In this document: piece by piece, positions 47,837-58,771 of the stretch
How the letters are laid out: the number at the start of each line of letters is the position of its first letter
How positions within the stretch are numbered: position 1 is the first letter of the stretch
Program-made: the position numbers and the translations under genes
The notes under the pieces: model-generated
Seen by the model: the letters and a program-made list of their open reading frames with translations, nothing else
The model's database searches: none
Told to the model about the DNA's origin: nothing
From: Phallus indusiatus
Taxonomy: Eukaryota; Basidiomycota; Agaricomycetes; Phallales; Phallaceae
Assembly (NCBI GenBank): GCA_027605045.1
Contig: JAQFWX010000005.1
Span: 744,001-808,000, forward strand
Length of the DNA: 64,000 nt
Direction of reading: 5' to 3'

Positions 47837-49785
47837 CTACCAGATAGATTGTCGTCTCCGGTGCTTCGACGATGAGGCCTGAATAGAGAAATGAGCAGAG
47901 GCGTAACAATCTATGCACAATTAGTTTACCTTTGTCTTTACCGTCTTTGCAGATATGGAATTGTGTTCTTGAACGACGGTATCCATAGCGATATCAGAGG
48001 AATTTACAGGTAAGGAGAACTTTTCAAGAGCTCGTAAAACTTCGGGGAATACGAGCTTGTCTATATCTTTCCCCCAAAGAATATCAACGTGTTCATATTT
48101 GGGAATCTCGGAAAATAGAGTAAGCTGTAGCAAAGATCGTATTTCTGGAAAAAAATATTCACCCCTTTTGCAACGGTATGATCCGGAAGCTCTGACAGCA
48201 TCGATTCTATATGAACAAGACTGTCACTCTCTCCGTACAATAGCAATATTGGTGTTGAGATATTTTTAGTCGGAAACTGTGCAGGTGTCAGACAATACAT
48301 AGATAACACTGGAAGTCCAATGCACCTTTGCGGGACGGTAAAAGAAATTTGTATGATAAAGCATGCCAGGAGCTTCATCGTCGTACCTATCAATGAATGT
48401 TAAGAAAAGCATTGTTCAAAACTCCTGAAATAGAAGAGGAATGCACATTAAGAACTCCCCACTTCGCATAATTTGGAACCAATGAACGACAGATTTGACA
48501 GAGGCAAAGGAATAAAGATGAGCATAAGCCGCTAGTTTTTGACTTTGCGAAATGTTCTTTCCTTGCCATCGAAACAACCAAGAGAGTGAATTATCGATGA
48601 CAGAAACAAAGATGGGAGGATCTGGGATTGGAAATTAGCGGAACTGGTGCGCATCTGAGGCATAAGGCATATGAATGCCGTACATAACACTGATTGCCAC
48701 ATTGCTGCCGATGAAAGAATGGAGCGTCTACCAAAGAAGAGAAATACCAGTGAAGGTGATGCTTTCATGAGAGCATCTACCAAGGGTGGAGCTAGACCTT
48801 TATCAACAGGTGTCAGTCACATGCCTAAATGAATCGCAAATATACCAAATACCCTTGGGACTCATAGCTGGTGCCAAAGCAACAAACAGGTTGACTTTTT
48901 TATTCAACGAAGGATGTACACTCAAAGCGGCAAATGCTTGAGCAGTTCCTTGGCTAAAACCAATGTAACTGAGTGTCTTTGCTTGCGTCGTCTCCAGGAT
49001 ATACTCAATTGTGTCGGGAATGTCATACATAGATAGGTCATCCAACGAGAAGTCCCAAAATGCAGCCGAGGAAGGCTTATGCGTCAAATGCTTCTTTGAG
49101 TATTTGTTTCCTCGGTTGTTCCCTAGCTGCATTACATTAAAAAAGTTTATGGAGAATTTATGTGACTGGCCGCTAACCCAAACGTCGTAGCCCTTTTCTA
49201 CAAGAACAAATGGTAGAGCTCGTTCTTCGGATGTCAAGCAAACCCAAACTTCACTATTCATGAGCAGACCTAATTAAAACAACTAAGGACAGAGTCTGGT
49301 GTTAAAACAAAAAAAAAATACCGTGATGTAAGTATACAACGGGTTTCCCAACTTGGCCTCCTCTCGAACTAGAATCGAGCTTCTCATTTATTTTATTAGG
49401 AATTCGATGAATCCCCAGCATGTAGCCGTCGCGAGTTCGGACGATATGCTCCTCTGGATGATAACCATACACAGAGCAAAGCGCCTCGAAATCAGCAGCA
49501 CTCCTGATACGTTCTATGTGAGACCTCTCTTTTTTCGATACTCGGGGAAGAGAATTGACGTCCAAGGCATTGAAAAGTTCACGAGAATAGTCATGAAACC
49601 ATAAGAGAACTGGGGCGGGAAGTGCGATGGTGACGATCCGGATGATGCCTTCTAGTATAACAAGAAGTAATCCTAGAAGTAATGACGTATATTCTCGTCT
49701 AGCATGAAAGCACATCAAAATGATTCAGTATTTCCCTATATAATACTTACAAGAATAAGCGTCCTATGAAGGGAACACGAGCCAT
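47837..49785 (-). CDS. Steryl ester hydrolase / acid-lipase-type alpha/beta hydrolase
   Basis: Hydrolyses sterol esters in lipid droplets or membranes, like yeast Tgl1/Yeh1-2. The start is the ATG at 49785, because MARVPFIGRLFL then splices in frame to REYTSLLLGLLLVILEGIIR, giving the family's N-terminal membrane anchor. Then come YGYHPEEHIVRTRDGYMLGI, GKPVVYLHHGLLMNSEVW, KGYDVWVSGQ and the diagnostic QLGNNRGNKYSKKH. The nucleophile elbow is YIGFSQGTAQAFAAL; the acid Asp is in LLLYGESDSLVHIESM and the His in YEHVDILWGKDIDKLVFPEV. The end is uncertain: an unspliced frame stops at 47921, while splicing through a donor at KTK adds a short basic tail ending at 47837. The exon order and catalytic triad make the family assignment firm. 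Confidence 0.88.
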
Positions 49786-50726
49786 GAGCTGTAAAGCTAG
49801 TAAAGATTGATTGAGGGGGAGACTTTGGCATGTTTTTGGATGACATAATGATCGACGTCATGACACTGAACACGTCGAATACCAATCGAATACTACTTCT
49901 CGAGTAGTGTTTTGTGTGCTCAACATGAGTATTTAATGGACAACATAGAACGGAACAGACGGAACATCTAGCAACGTAGTCCACGGACAATAAGCTTCTC
50001 GAATTCTCAAGACAATTTACTGCAGAAAGACGATGTGTTAGTGTGTGCATAGTTGCGATTCTGTGACTGCCGAGAGGTGCAAACATAGGCGTTGTTAAAC
50101 CTCCAAACGTATTCAGATCCAACGAGCGTTCTGATGATCGGCTACTGTTTTCAAGAAATTTGGGGATGAGCCAGGATGGAAAGAAGATACCAAGGAGATA
50201 CGACCACGGAATGAACGTCAAAACCCGACCGTTGATCGGGTGACTAGCGTACTCAATAATCAGCCAACAGGATACGGATCATTGCTGAAGGGTTTAAACA
50301 GTAGATACAATAATATTCGTTTTGCGCGGAATCTAACGACCCGAGTGGATTACGAATGAAGTTCACAATTTATGAGGCCGAGGTAATCCTGTAAGTATGA
50401 GGATGACGATGAGCTGGGATGATCATGTCAGGGAGTACGCCGCGCATCGCACGTTTACGGTTTTGAGCCAGAGCCAGAGCCAGGGAAAGGAAAAGAAAAG
50501 GAAAAAAAAACGAAATTCTTCTGGTACATCCGGCTGGGAAACCAGCATATGTTGTAAATTGTCGAAAATGCAGTCATAAATAATAAACAAAACCAGACAA
50601 GCCGCAGGTTTAATTTGGGTGATTTGAATTGCAGTGCACGTTGCGGCAATCGCCGGCGGAGATTGAATTTAGTCATATCCCGGTTCATCACAGTCATCAC
50701 CTGTGGGATACTAGTCTCTCGTACTT
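49786..50726. other. Divergent promoter region, no gene recognised
   Basis: About 940 bases between the minus-strand esterase and the plus-strand DNA-binding-type gene. It contains a minus-strand open frame (49736-50221) that is open through the esterase start but has no domain. A purine-rich run lies at 50485-50510. Likely shared upstream control sequence. Confidence 0.45.
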
Positions 50727-52628
50727 ATGAAATCCAAACATACTGACGAACAACTAACATGGCTGCGTGCACATCTGGGAGAATATGAAAACCGTGCAGG
50801 TGGAAATGTCAGAGGAGATGCAAAAAAATACGCCCTTGAAATGGCCAACAAGTATATTGAGAAATGGGGCGTTCCTGACGGTGAAAAGGAAACGACAATG
50901 AAAGAGGTGAGCACACACACAGGGCAGCCTTTTATCGTTTGCTCTATCTGCGATTATTCACAAAACAAAACAACCTAGCAAATCTACACTTGGTTTAAAA
51001 ATACATCAGCAAGAGGCAAAGAAGCGAGAAAAAGGCATCAGCTCATGAAGAGTTAGTTTATGATCATCCCATAGTCATCATATTGTCATATCCCGTATCT
51101 TGTGCTTAAACACCTCCTAGAAGCTGAACGTCCCTCGACGGCGTATTTAACCGTGCCTAATATCGAACAACAAACCCATGCCGCTGCTGCTTCCCAAAGT
51201 ACGTCATTTGAATCCTTCCTCACCGCCATCCAATTAACTCGAAACAAAATGAACAGTTACAGTCCCAGTTCGCTACCAACCTCAAACACAACAGCAACCA
51301 CCTCAACCTCCACCGCAGCCGCAGCCGCAACCGCAGTCTCAGCCGCCGCCGCCACCACCACCGCCTACTCACTACGTTCCGCCGCCCGTCCCTCCCCCGG
51401 TACCCGTTCCTCAGCCCCTCACTCACTATACCAACACCCAGCCAACCTCAGTGCTTTCCCCATATGCCGCTGCACTACGCGATTCAATATTAAGTCACAA
51501 TTGTCCCGATGAAGATATTGCAACATCCATGCAGCTTTGTCCCGAGCCACCTGATATCATAAACGCCATGTTTGCTGCGGTGGTATTGATAACCACCAAC
51601 CCTACCATGGTTCCTATGGATCTCGGTGACCCAATTCATCACATATTGCGCCGCTATTCAGCAGGCATAAACTTATGGCCTCGTACGATGGTCTATAAGG
51701 TGTATTCTGGTCCAATTTTAGGCCGACATCTACTCCACTACGCCATCCGGAAACATTCCGTGTGGATACCATTAACGCCGTTTCACCATCATCCTCACGA
51801 CATTCAGGAAGAAATTACTCGCTTGAATCTCGATAGACAAAGACGACGTGATCATGTACTTTGGGCGCGTATTCACGCAGCAGCTCTAGAAATGGGATTG
51901 ATGGAGAACTCTTGGTTAGCCGAAACTTTGGCCAATGACTCTATGTGGGAAGACGATGAAGTCGAATGGATCAGCGGTTGCGTCTTGCTAAAGGGTCTTG
52001 TAAGATCGGGAAAAGTGCCAGTAGACGCCAGCTCTCTTAATTGGGGAGAGTTGATGCACAGATACCAATCCAAATGGAAGGAAGTCCGAGATGAAGGTCG
52101 ACAAGCATTAATGGCAGTACGTTCTGAGCATTTTTACCTATTCAACCGATTAAACCTATATCTAGGAAACGCTGTTGGATATACGCAAAACATTAGAAGC
52201 CACCCACGGCCGCATTTGAAACCCCTATGTTATCGATCTGTTGTGCTATTCTGTAATTGCTGTTCTCTCACTGCTAATTCGTTTCTCTTCTTTTTTTCTT
52301 GCACTCTCGCATTGGTTTTGTGTCTCATCATCTTGTATACCGGATATCTCATTTTTTTGTTTGGAAAAGCATATCAATGTATTTTACATATATACCTCAG
52401 AACTACGTTCCTGCATTGGTCGAAACCACGGATCATACTGCTCAATTTGATAATCCCGGGATTGCCGGCACCGAAAGCGTCCTGAAGCTTGAAACTTGGG
52501 ATTGTTTGTCCGAAACGATTGCCTATAGCTTGAAACTCGGCTTCCGGATTGTGAATCAGGATAAACAAACGACGCCTCAAGACCTTTTTGAGAACAGATA
52601 TAGTCGAAACAATCTAAAGGTTAAATAA
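50727..52628 (+). CDS. Putative DNA-binding protein with Pro/Gln-rich region
   Basis: Start ATG at 50727. The N-terminal part reads EQLTWLRAHLGEYENRAGGN and then, after a 75-base intron, IYTWFKNTSARGKEARKRHQ. The helical layout with a terminal WF-x-N and a basic stretch recalls homeodomain-like folds and is frequent in Agaricomycete genes of unknown role, so DNA binding is inference. A low-complexity exon follows, with Gln/Pro alternation and Pro runs (51290-51440), then a helical region with SPYAAALRDSILSHNCPDED, RRDHVLWARIHAAALEMGLM and SSLNWGELMHRYQSKWKEVR. The last exon (52392-52628) reads VPALVETTDHTAQFDNPGIA and ends RNNLKVK with TAA. The intron before it (about 275 bases) is larger than usual, and an alternative end at 52219 is possible. 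Confidence 0.65.
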
Positions 52629-52975
52629 AAGGATTCAAATCACCAAACAAGATTATAACAACGGAGCTGACGTTACAGCAATATTTTCTCATAACACCAT
52701 GGTGAGCCCGTCATCAGGATTTAACTACAAGTTATGAGTGCGTATTTGATCAATTTGTTAATTCATGATCTTATTCCATTCAGCACTTTGTGTGCACGCT
52801 AAACATGCCTTGACCTTGCGTATGCTGCAATGCGGCTTCTGTGACGGTGTCGTGCCACCATCCCCCTGCAATACAACCATAACATGAACGAATAATATAT
52901 ATATAATCGTCAGATAACAATGTTATCATTTTCTCCCTTCGCTTATTACGCTCCACCGACGCCTTTTTCCCCATT
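52629..52975. other. Intergenic region
   Basis: Promoter side of the first F-box-like gene, with an atatatat run near 52898-52905 that may act as a TATA box. No gene was seen. Confidence 0.4.
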
Positions 52976-54677
52976 ATGCATCGTATATTCAGCTCAAACG
53001 ATATTGTAACGAGGATCTCTTCGCTGGTTGAAGACAACGGGGATCTGTACTCTTTAGCTCGGGTCAACAAACTAGTGAGCAAAGCAGCATTGGACACGCT
53101 TTGGAATGATATTACTCTGGATACATATCTTTATTTGTTTCGACAAGAGCTGGCCCCTTTTGGTGATGCTCAAGTGAAGGTCAGGATTCTGCCGTAAACC
53201 CCGTTTTGAAAGACACTGAATAATTTTTATATTCTTTCTTAATCAGAACTTCCCTGGAGTGTCATTATCACTTTCACATCTTGACAGAATCAAAACCTAT
53301 GCCCTACGCGTACGAACATTGCGGCGTAGTTCGGTATTCAACCTCGCAGAGCTGGTCGCAGTCTCAGCTATTCACCGTCAAGATCCTGTAATCTTCCCAT
53401 TTTTGCGGAATTTAATCTGGAACAATGGACACACAGACGAATTACCTCTTCTTATAATATTCTTCGCTCCTACATTACAAGTGCTCAATTTGCGCGATAC
53501 CCAATCTATTTCATCCGATAATACACTGGAGAACTCCTATGAGTCATCCATGCTGTCACCTCTAAACGTTCTCCTAACAAGGAAAATTCACCTTCAAAAT
53601 TTGTATTTGCCTATCCCTACCCGAACGTTTGAAACACAGTCGGAGTCGACGGCCACACACATTCCCGACATATTGGAGGATTATTGCACTGCGTGTGAAG
53701 CTTTCTTCGACCATGGTTTAGGGGATTACTTGGTCGAAATAGACATTATCCTCACTCCGGGAATATTACGACGAGTTGGTCGTCTTTCGCGACTACGCTA
53801 TCTCCGGTTGTATCAGATCACTTGTCAAGAAGAGATAGAAGATATGCTCGAGGAAGACAATGCCGATGCAGCCACAAGCCATAACAACAATCCCGTACCA
53901 TTTCCCGCTTTAGAATGTCTATCTCTTAGACAGCTCAAGTCTCTCTCCAGGATCACGATGATGTTGTTTCAGTACTCCTGCATACCACTCTACGAATTCC
54001 ACACGGAGGTTGACCTTATGCCATCCGAAGATGATCTTGCCTGGCTGGTTCATATACTAACCAATTCTCGACGCACTCTCAAAACGTTCGGTTTGCGAGT
54101 TAGCAATGAATCCTTGTCAAGATTCTTGCCAGCTCCCGAATCCAGCATCCGTTTCCGCACTACATTCAGACCACTCTTCCGGTGTCCGGATATCCGCTAT
54201 CTTTTTCTTCAGATCCCATTCCAAGTCGAATTCACGGACAATGATGTACGAAATATTGTTCAGTCATGGCCCCATCTCCAAATCTTATACTTAGGCGAAA
54301 ATCCTGCTAACAAATTATCAATCAAGGGGTTCACAAACCTCGCCAATTGTCCTACATTGCAGTATGTACATCTTTCTTTTGCTATCCGGAAAAGCGACTT
54401 GGCACAATTCTTTGGCAAGACGGATATTTCCCAAGGGCCTGCTGCGTCCTGCCTTTGTTTGGAAAGAATGCACATAAACAAATCGACAATTGAAGTGGGT
54501 TGCGCCGTCGGCACCGCGTTTCTTTTTCAAGTTTGCTTCCCAAGGGCGGAATTGGTCTTGCCGGAAGAATCATCTGGAGCAATCGAGGGTAACACTCCGA
54601 TGGCAGAACGGTGGGAGGAGGTTAGAGAGGGCATGAAGGCTGTGCGGGATATTGTTATGGCTCAGGTTCGAACGTGA
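52976..54677 (+). CDS. F-box-like / leucine-rich protein 1
   Basis: One intron (about 53179-53246) separates a short first exon from a long second exon. The N-terminus reads MHRIFSSNDIVTRISSLVED, then NGDLYSLARVNKLVSKAALD and TLWNDITLD, the layout of a degenerate fungal F-box followed by the usual W-x-D/N. Downstream are irregular leucine-rich stretches (SRLRYLRLYQITCQEEIEDM, FPALECLSLRQLKSLSR, PHLQILYLGENPANKLSIKG, CPTLQYVHLSFAIRKSDLAQ). The protein ends AVRDIVMAQVRT with TGA at 54677. It probably serves as a substrate-selecting subunit of an SCF ubiquitin ligase, by family analogy. It is paralogous to the next gene. Confidence 0.8.
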
Positions 54678-55162
54678 GAGAACTCGATCCTCACAATCAC
54701 GAACGCGTGATTACATATATATATGTTCAAGCGGTTCACAAAATAATACGACTGGACGGAACTATGCTGTTGATCTAGACTTGACACACGCAGAAATGAA
54801 AACCCTCAGTAATCACAGAACGACCGTCATACGTTTCCTTTGTGATGGATTGACGACAAATCATGACTCTCTGGATCTAACGTAAAAGCGTGAAATACCA
54901 CAAAAAATACAATAGTCGCAGCATCAAGCTTCGAATTAAGACTCATACGTGCCGCCATACTCCTATTGTCATTCTCGCTACCCTCTCCCCGAAATTTCCA
55001 GTATTTTAAGTTTCAAAACATCCCACGTGTATTCATTTGGAGAAGCATGACATGCCTTTTACATGCGGATTCCTGAATATAAGTCGAGATAGTTCTACTT
55101 CTCGTACTTTTAACGCATAACACTTTTTGCCATATCCTTTGAACCTCAAATTATCTTGTAGA
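54678..55162. other. Spacer between the two F-box-like genes
   Basis: About 485 bases with AT-rich tracts (atatatatatg near 54716-54726). No gene was recognised; it probably holds the first gene's 3' end and the second gene's promoter. Confidence 0.4.
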
Positions 55163-56784
55163 ATGCACCGAATAACAGCTCCGGAAATCTTGTGGAGAAT
55201 ATTTACTCTGGTTGAATCAAACGCGGATTTGGCTCGAGCAAGTCTTCTCAACAAGTTTATCGGAGCTGCTGCTCTGGATGTATTATGGAATGATATCCCT
55301 TTCAAGGCCCTTCTGTCGTTATTCCCTACGACGACGACGCAGGAACAAATTTACCAAAATCACATGTGGTTATATGCGGAAAAAACGGTATGCTTGTATA
55401 GGATCTAAGTGGTATGCGAAAATTTACTAATGTAAAATTCCACCAGAATATCGTGACCCCTCTCTTTCCCAAACATTGGCATCGCGTCAATCCATATGCG
55501 CGTCGAGTAAGGACGCTCCGATGGTCTTCCAATTTTGGTATGCCACAAGTCCTCACTTCCCTCAAACTTTACGATCGAGGATCGGAATCGCCATGTATCC
55601 TTCCGAAACTTCGATGCCTCGTTTGGAACTATGCCGCCAGCATCGAAGAATTGCCTCTAGTTGCGAACCTGCTCCTCCCGCCATCTCTGGAGGAGCTTCA
55701 CATTGGAAGTGACCAACCTGAAGAATCATTTTCTGGCACCTTTTCTTCGCTTCTAGTGCCTCTTTCTATCATCTCGGAATGTCAGCTCACAGCACTCAGA
55801 AAGCTTCATTTACAAACTCCAGAACTTTCGGGCGAGTCGCTGCGTGATTATCATAATGCAGTAATCGTCTTGCTGTCGAGCGTTCCCGAATGGCAATTTA
55901 ACGATGTCGGTCTAATTCTCACTAAGGACATACTCCATATCTTGGCCTCCTTCTCTAACCTTCATTCTCTGGAGCTACACGATATTAATACAGATCCATC
56001 CAACCCTCGAGCTCCCGAACTCGAACAAGCTATGCTCTTCCCCAGTCTAGAATCTCTGAGCATTCGAAGTCTGAAGTCACCTACCTCCTTGACTTATCTG
56101 GAATATTACAATTGCATTCCGTCTCATCGAATGAGGATTTCCTTCTTAAATTCTCCCGAAGGTCTCATCAACCAACATCACAGCTTTTATCAAATCGTTT
56201 ATCTGCTTTCCCGCAAGGCGACAATAGCGTCATTGGAGGTGGAGGGTTCTTTCGATATTACCGTCTTTTTGGAATCGTTACTCGCGTTTTCCGACTTGAA
56301 GGAATTGTATTTGGGACCGGGCATCAAATTCAACGTCAACGACGAGACGCTCGAACTTATGAGCAACAAATGGCCGAACCTCACCCATCTTTCTATTTAC
56401 GAGAATCAGGGCAGACTTGTCAGTATCAATGGGATCGTGTCCTTACGTCGTTGTCCCATACAGTCTTTACGGCTCGCTTTTATGCTGAAAAAAGGTGATA
56501 TAGATAACCTCCGTCGGCGGATGAAAACTTCCGGAATCAACCCTCTGTACTCTTTGAAAAAGTTTTTCTTGACCGACTTCACCGACATGTCCGGCGGAGA
56601 TCTCGTTGGAACAGTCCTCGCCTTGACTTGTTTGTTTCCCCATGCTGAATTTGTTGGCGCGGTGCCGACTCCTAGTAACGCACCTGTACATTATGGTGTT
56701 AACGATGTTTTACGGATCAGAAATGTTGTTATGGAATTGTTGAACAGTCCGGACTTTGTTCACCTCTTCCAGACAAGATTTTAG
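55163..56784 (+). CDS. F-box-like / leucine-rich protein 2
   Basis: Start ATG at 55163; the longer frame upstream opens only with TTG. The first exon reads MHRITAPEILWRIFTLVESN, ADLARASLLNKFIGAAALDV and LWNDIPFKALLSLF, matching gene 1 position by position. One intron near 55389-55446 leads to the second exon: NPYARRVRTLRWSSNFGMPQ, LRCLVWNYAASIEELPLVAN, LQTPELSGESL, FPSLESLSIRSLKSPTSLTY, DLKELYLGPGIKFNVN and WPNLTHLSIYENQGRLVSIN. It ends FVHLFQTRF with TAG at 56784. The shared MHRI start, intron position and repeats make this a tandem duplicate of gene 1, though older than the other duplications here. SCF adaptor role is inferred. Confidence 0.8.
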
Positions 56785-57265
56785 TTACCTAGAAATCAAC
56801 TTCAAGTCCTATTTTTCTTCCATTGCGAAATGTTCTATCCCCCCAGTTCTGGCTAGGTACCAATCGCCGCATAATATGTAATGATTTCGAAACGTGGTGT
56901 ATTGAATTTGGTCCGCATACATTTATCAATGCAACATGTTCGTTGATTTAGTGGAATTACAAACATGGTTGCTATCCGTGGTCTGAAATAATCTTTTGCA
57001 GTACACACACACGGCTGTAATGATTATTATTAAAGCATAATAAATATATTTATGAGCTGCCTTTCTGCCGTACATTAATAGTATATGCACTATCGGATTG
57101 TGAGAATGGAAAACAGTGTACGGTAGAGGGCACGGTTATCCAAAAGAAAACGGAGGGAAAAAAAAGGGGGAAGTACTTGAAGCAAGAGGTAATCCTGTCC
57201 GTGATAGATCTAACAAAATAACTATATCACGTAAAATGGTATATATGGTTCTTTCCCAAGCTTTT
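56785..57265. other. Convergent intergenic region
   Basis: 3' flanks of F-box-like gene 2 and the minus-strand double-psi barrel gene. AT-rich; nothing recognised. Confidence 0.4.
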
Positions 57266-58206
57266 TTAAGCACCAGGTTGAACCACGAGTTTGCCGATGT
57301 CTATTACGTAGGCACCAATGATTCCCAAGTTGTTGCCGCTCGTAGATAGTGGGACTGGAGTTGGTGTGCTTGTAGCTGCTGCTGAGGTCGATGTGCCGCT
57401 ATTGCTTGTCGTTGTACTGGAATTAGTGGACGTACTAGAGCTTGCACTGCTGGTTGAAGAGCTTGAAGATGATGAACTTGTGGCGCTGCTAGACGGGACA
57501 CTACTTGTGGACGAACTTGTTGGGGACGGTTTAGGTGGCGGTGACGACGAGGGTGGAGGAGGAGGAGGGGTCGAAGATGATGGCGGAGGTGGTGGGGGTG
57601 GGGGTGGAGGTGGAGGTGGCGCGGGCGAAGGAGATGGAGCCGGAGCTGCACCAGCAAACGACCAGTCTACGTCAAGAACTCCAGCGGACAGAGGAGAAAA
57701 GAATTCGAACAGGCCAGGAGACATATCAATACCTCCATAAGGACAGCCGGGACACTATGAAAATCGATGGGGATCAGTGGATTAGAGGTAGAGCGTAAGA
57801 GAATGTCCAGGCGTACTTCATCAGTAACTTGAGCCGAGGTCGATTTCCCTCCGAATGAGATGGTAATTGACTTGAAGCAAACCGAACCGCCAGCGAATTG
57901 CTAGTAATTCATGTCAGTACGAGTCAAAAAAAAAAGTCGATTTTTACGTACTGCAGTATTCATGGCCACGATGTAATCGGTATCCGAGTTCGTTATTCCG
58001 CATGCACCTCTAATAACGCAATACATCATTAAAATATGATATTGGGAGAGGAAAAAAACAACTGACAGGCCTGTCGAATAATATGTAGCACGTTCCCGTT
58101 TTTCTAACGCTCGAGAATGAGCTCGTCGACGAGACATACGTCCGAAATTTTCATGTCCCAGTACAATAAGCGGGAGCAGGCAAGTAAACAAAAGAGAGCG
58201 GAACAT
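57266..58206 (-). CDS. Secreted double-psi beta-barrel protein with Pro- and Ser-rich tail
   Basis: RlpA/expansin-like fold in a secreted protein. Start ATG at 58206 opens a signal peptide (MFRSLLFTCLLPLIVLG). After a basic stretch comes the barrel: RATYYSTG, then ACGITNSDTDYIVAMN, FAGGSVCFKSITISFGGKST, AQVTDE and CPGCPYGGIDMSPGLFEFF, SPLSAGVLDVDW. Cysteines pair as in the fungal family (ACG, VC, CPGC). The exon then runs into a proline-rich spacer with a 13-residue Pro run, a long Ser/Thr-rich stretch with dozens of Ser in runs, and a short end NNLGIIGAYVIDIGKLVVQP. No strong GPI signal is seen. Such proteins bind cell-wall glycans or are released by the fungus; the exact partner is unknown. 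Confidence 0.85.
57540..57640. repeat. GGT/GGA triplet-rich tract coding for polyproline
   Basis: The plus strand reads repeated ggt, gga and ggc triplets; on the minus strand it codes for the Pro runs of the barrel protein. Length is prone to slippage, so population variation is likely. Confidence 0.6.
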
Positions 58207-58771
58207 GGTCAGTAGGTTGACCTTGGAAAAGGAAAGGAAAAAATCAAGAGAGTGTTGTGGGAACTAAACGAATGGTACGACCTAGTGGGCTTATAGAACG
58301 TGGAGGAAGCGAAGAGAGAGGGTTGCTAACTGCTCGCTGTTTGATGGCAGTCAGGCTAGCGTGTGACCAATCGGTAACCCGACAAAAAAATGCCTTTGCC
58401 TGCGTGTTGATCTTGTTTTGAATTGGTACCCCGCGCGCTCGGCTAAATTGCAATACCAATACCCATTGTCATAGCAGAAGGATATGCCATGACACCTGGC
58501 TCAAGAATCATTATATTTTGGCGCGAAGAATCCAAGTTGAAAATTTTAGCGGAAAACCTTTAGGGCCGAATGCTCCGTGAACGAATGACATCATCATTGT
58601 CCTGAATGCCTGAATGAGAGCAGCTGGAAAAGTCAGGGGACAAGTAATGAATAGAGGGCGCTGGTCTTAGCAATATATCGGCAGTCTTCAGTTGCAAAGG
58701 AAAGAGTCAAGTTGTCGAAGATTGAAAGAGCGTCTACACACTTGGAACAGAGATGTCAACTCAATCGTTAA
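58207..58771. other. Intergenic region between the barrel protein and transporter genes
   Basis: About 565 bases of 5' flank for the barrel gene and 3' flank for the transporter. No coding frame stands out. A purine-rich run follows the barrel gene start at about 58226-58252. Confidence 0.45.

Noticed and set aside
49736..50221. Minus-strand frame of 161 codons at the esterase start
   Set aside because: The real first exon of the esterase uses another frame (MARVPFIGRLFL); this frame has no domain and mostly covers the promoter.
57318..57740. Plus-strand Gly/Val/Asp-rich frame
   Set aside because: Antisense to the Pro/Ser-rich tail of the secreted barrel protein.
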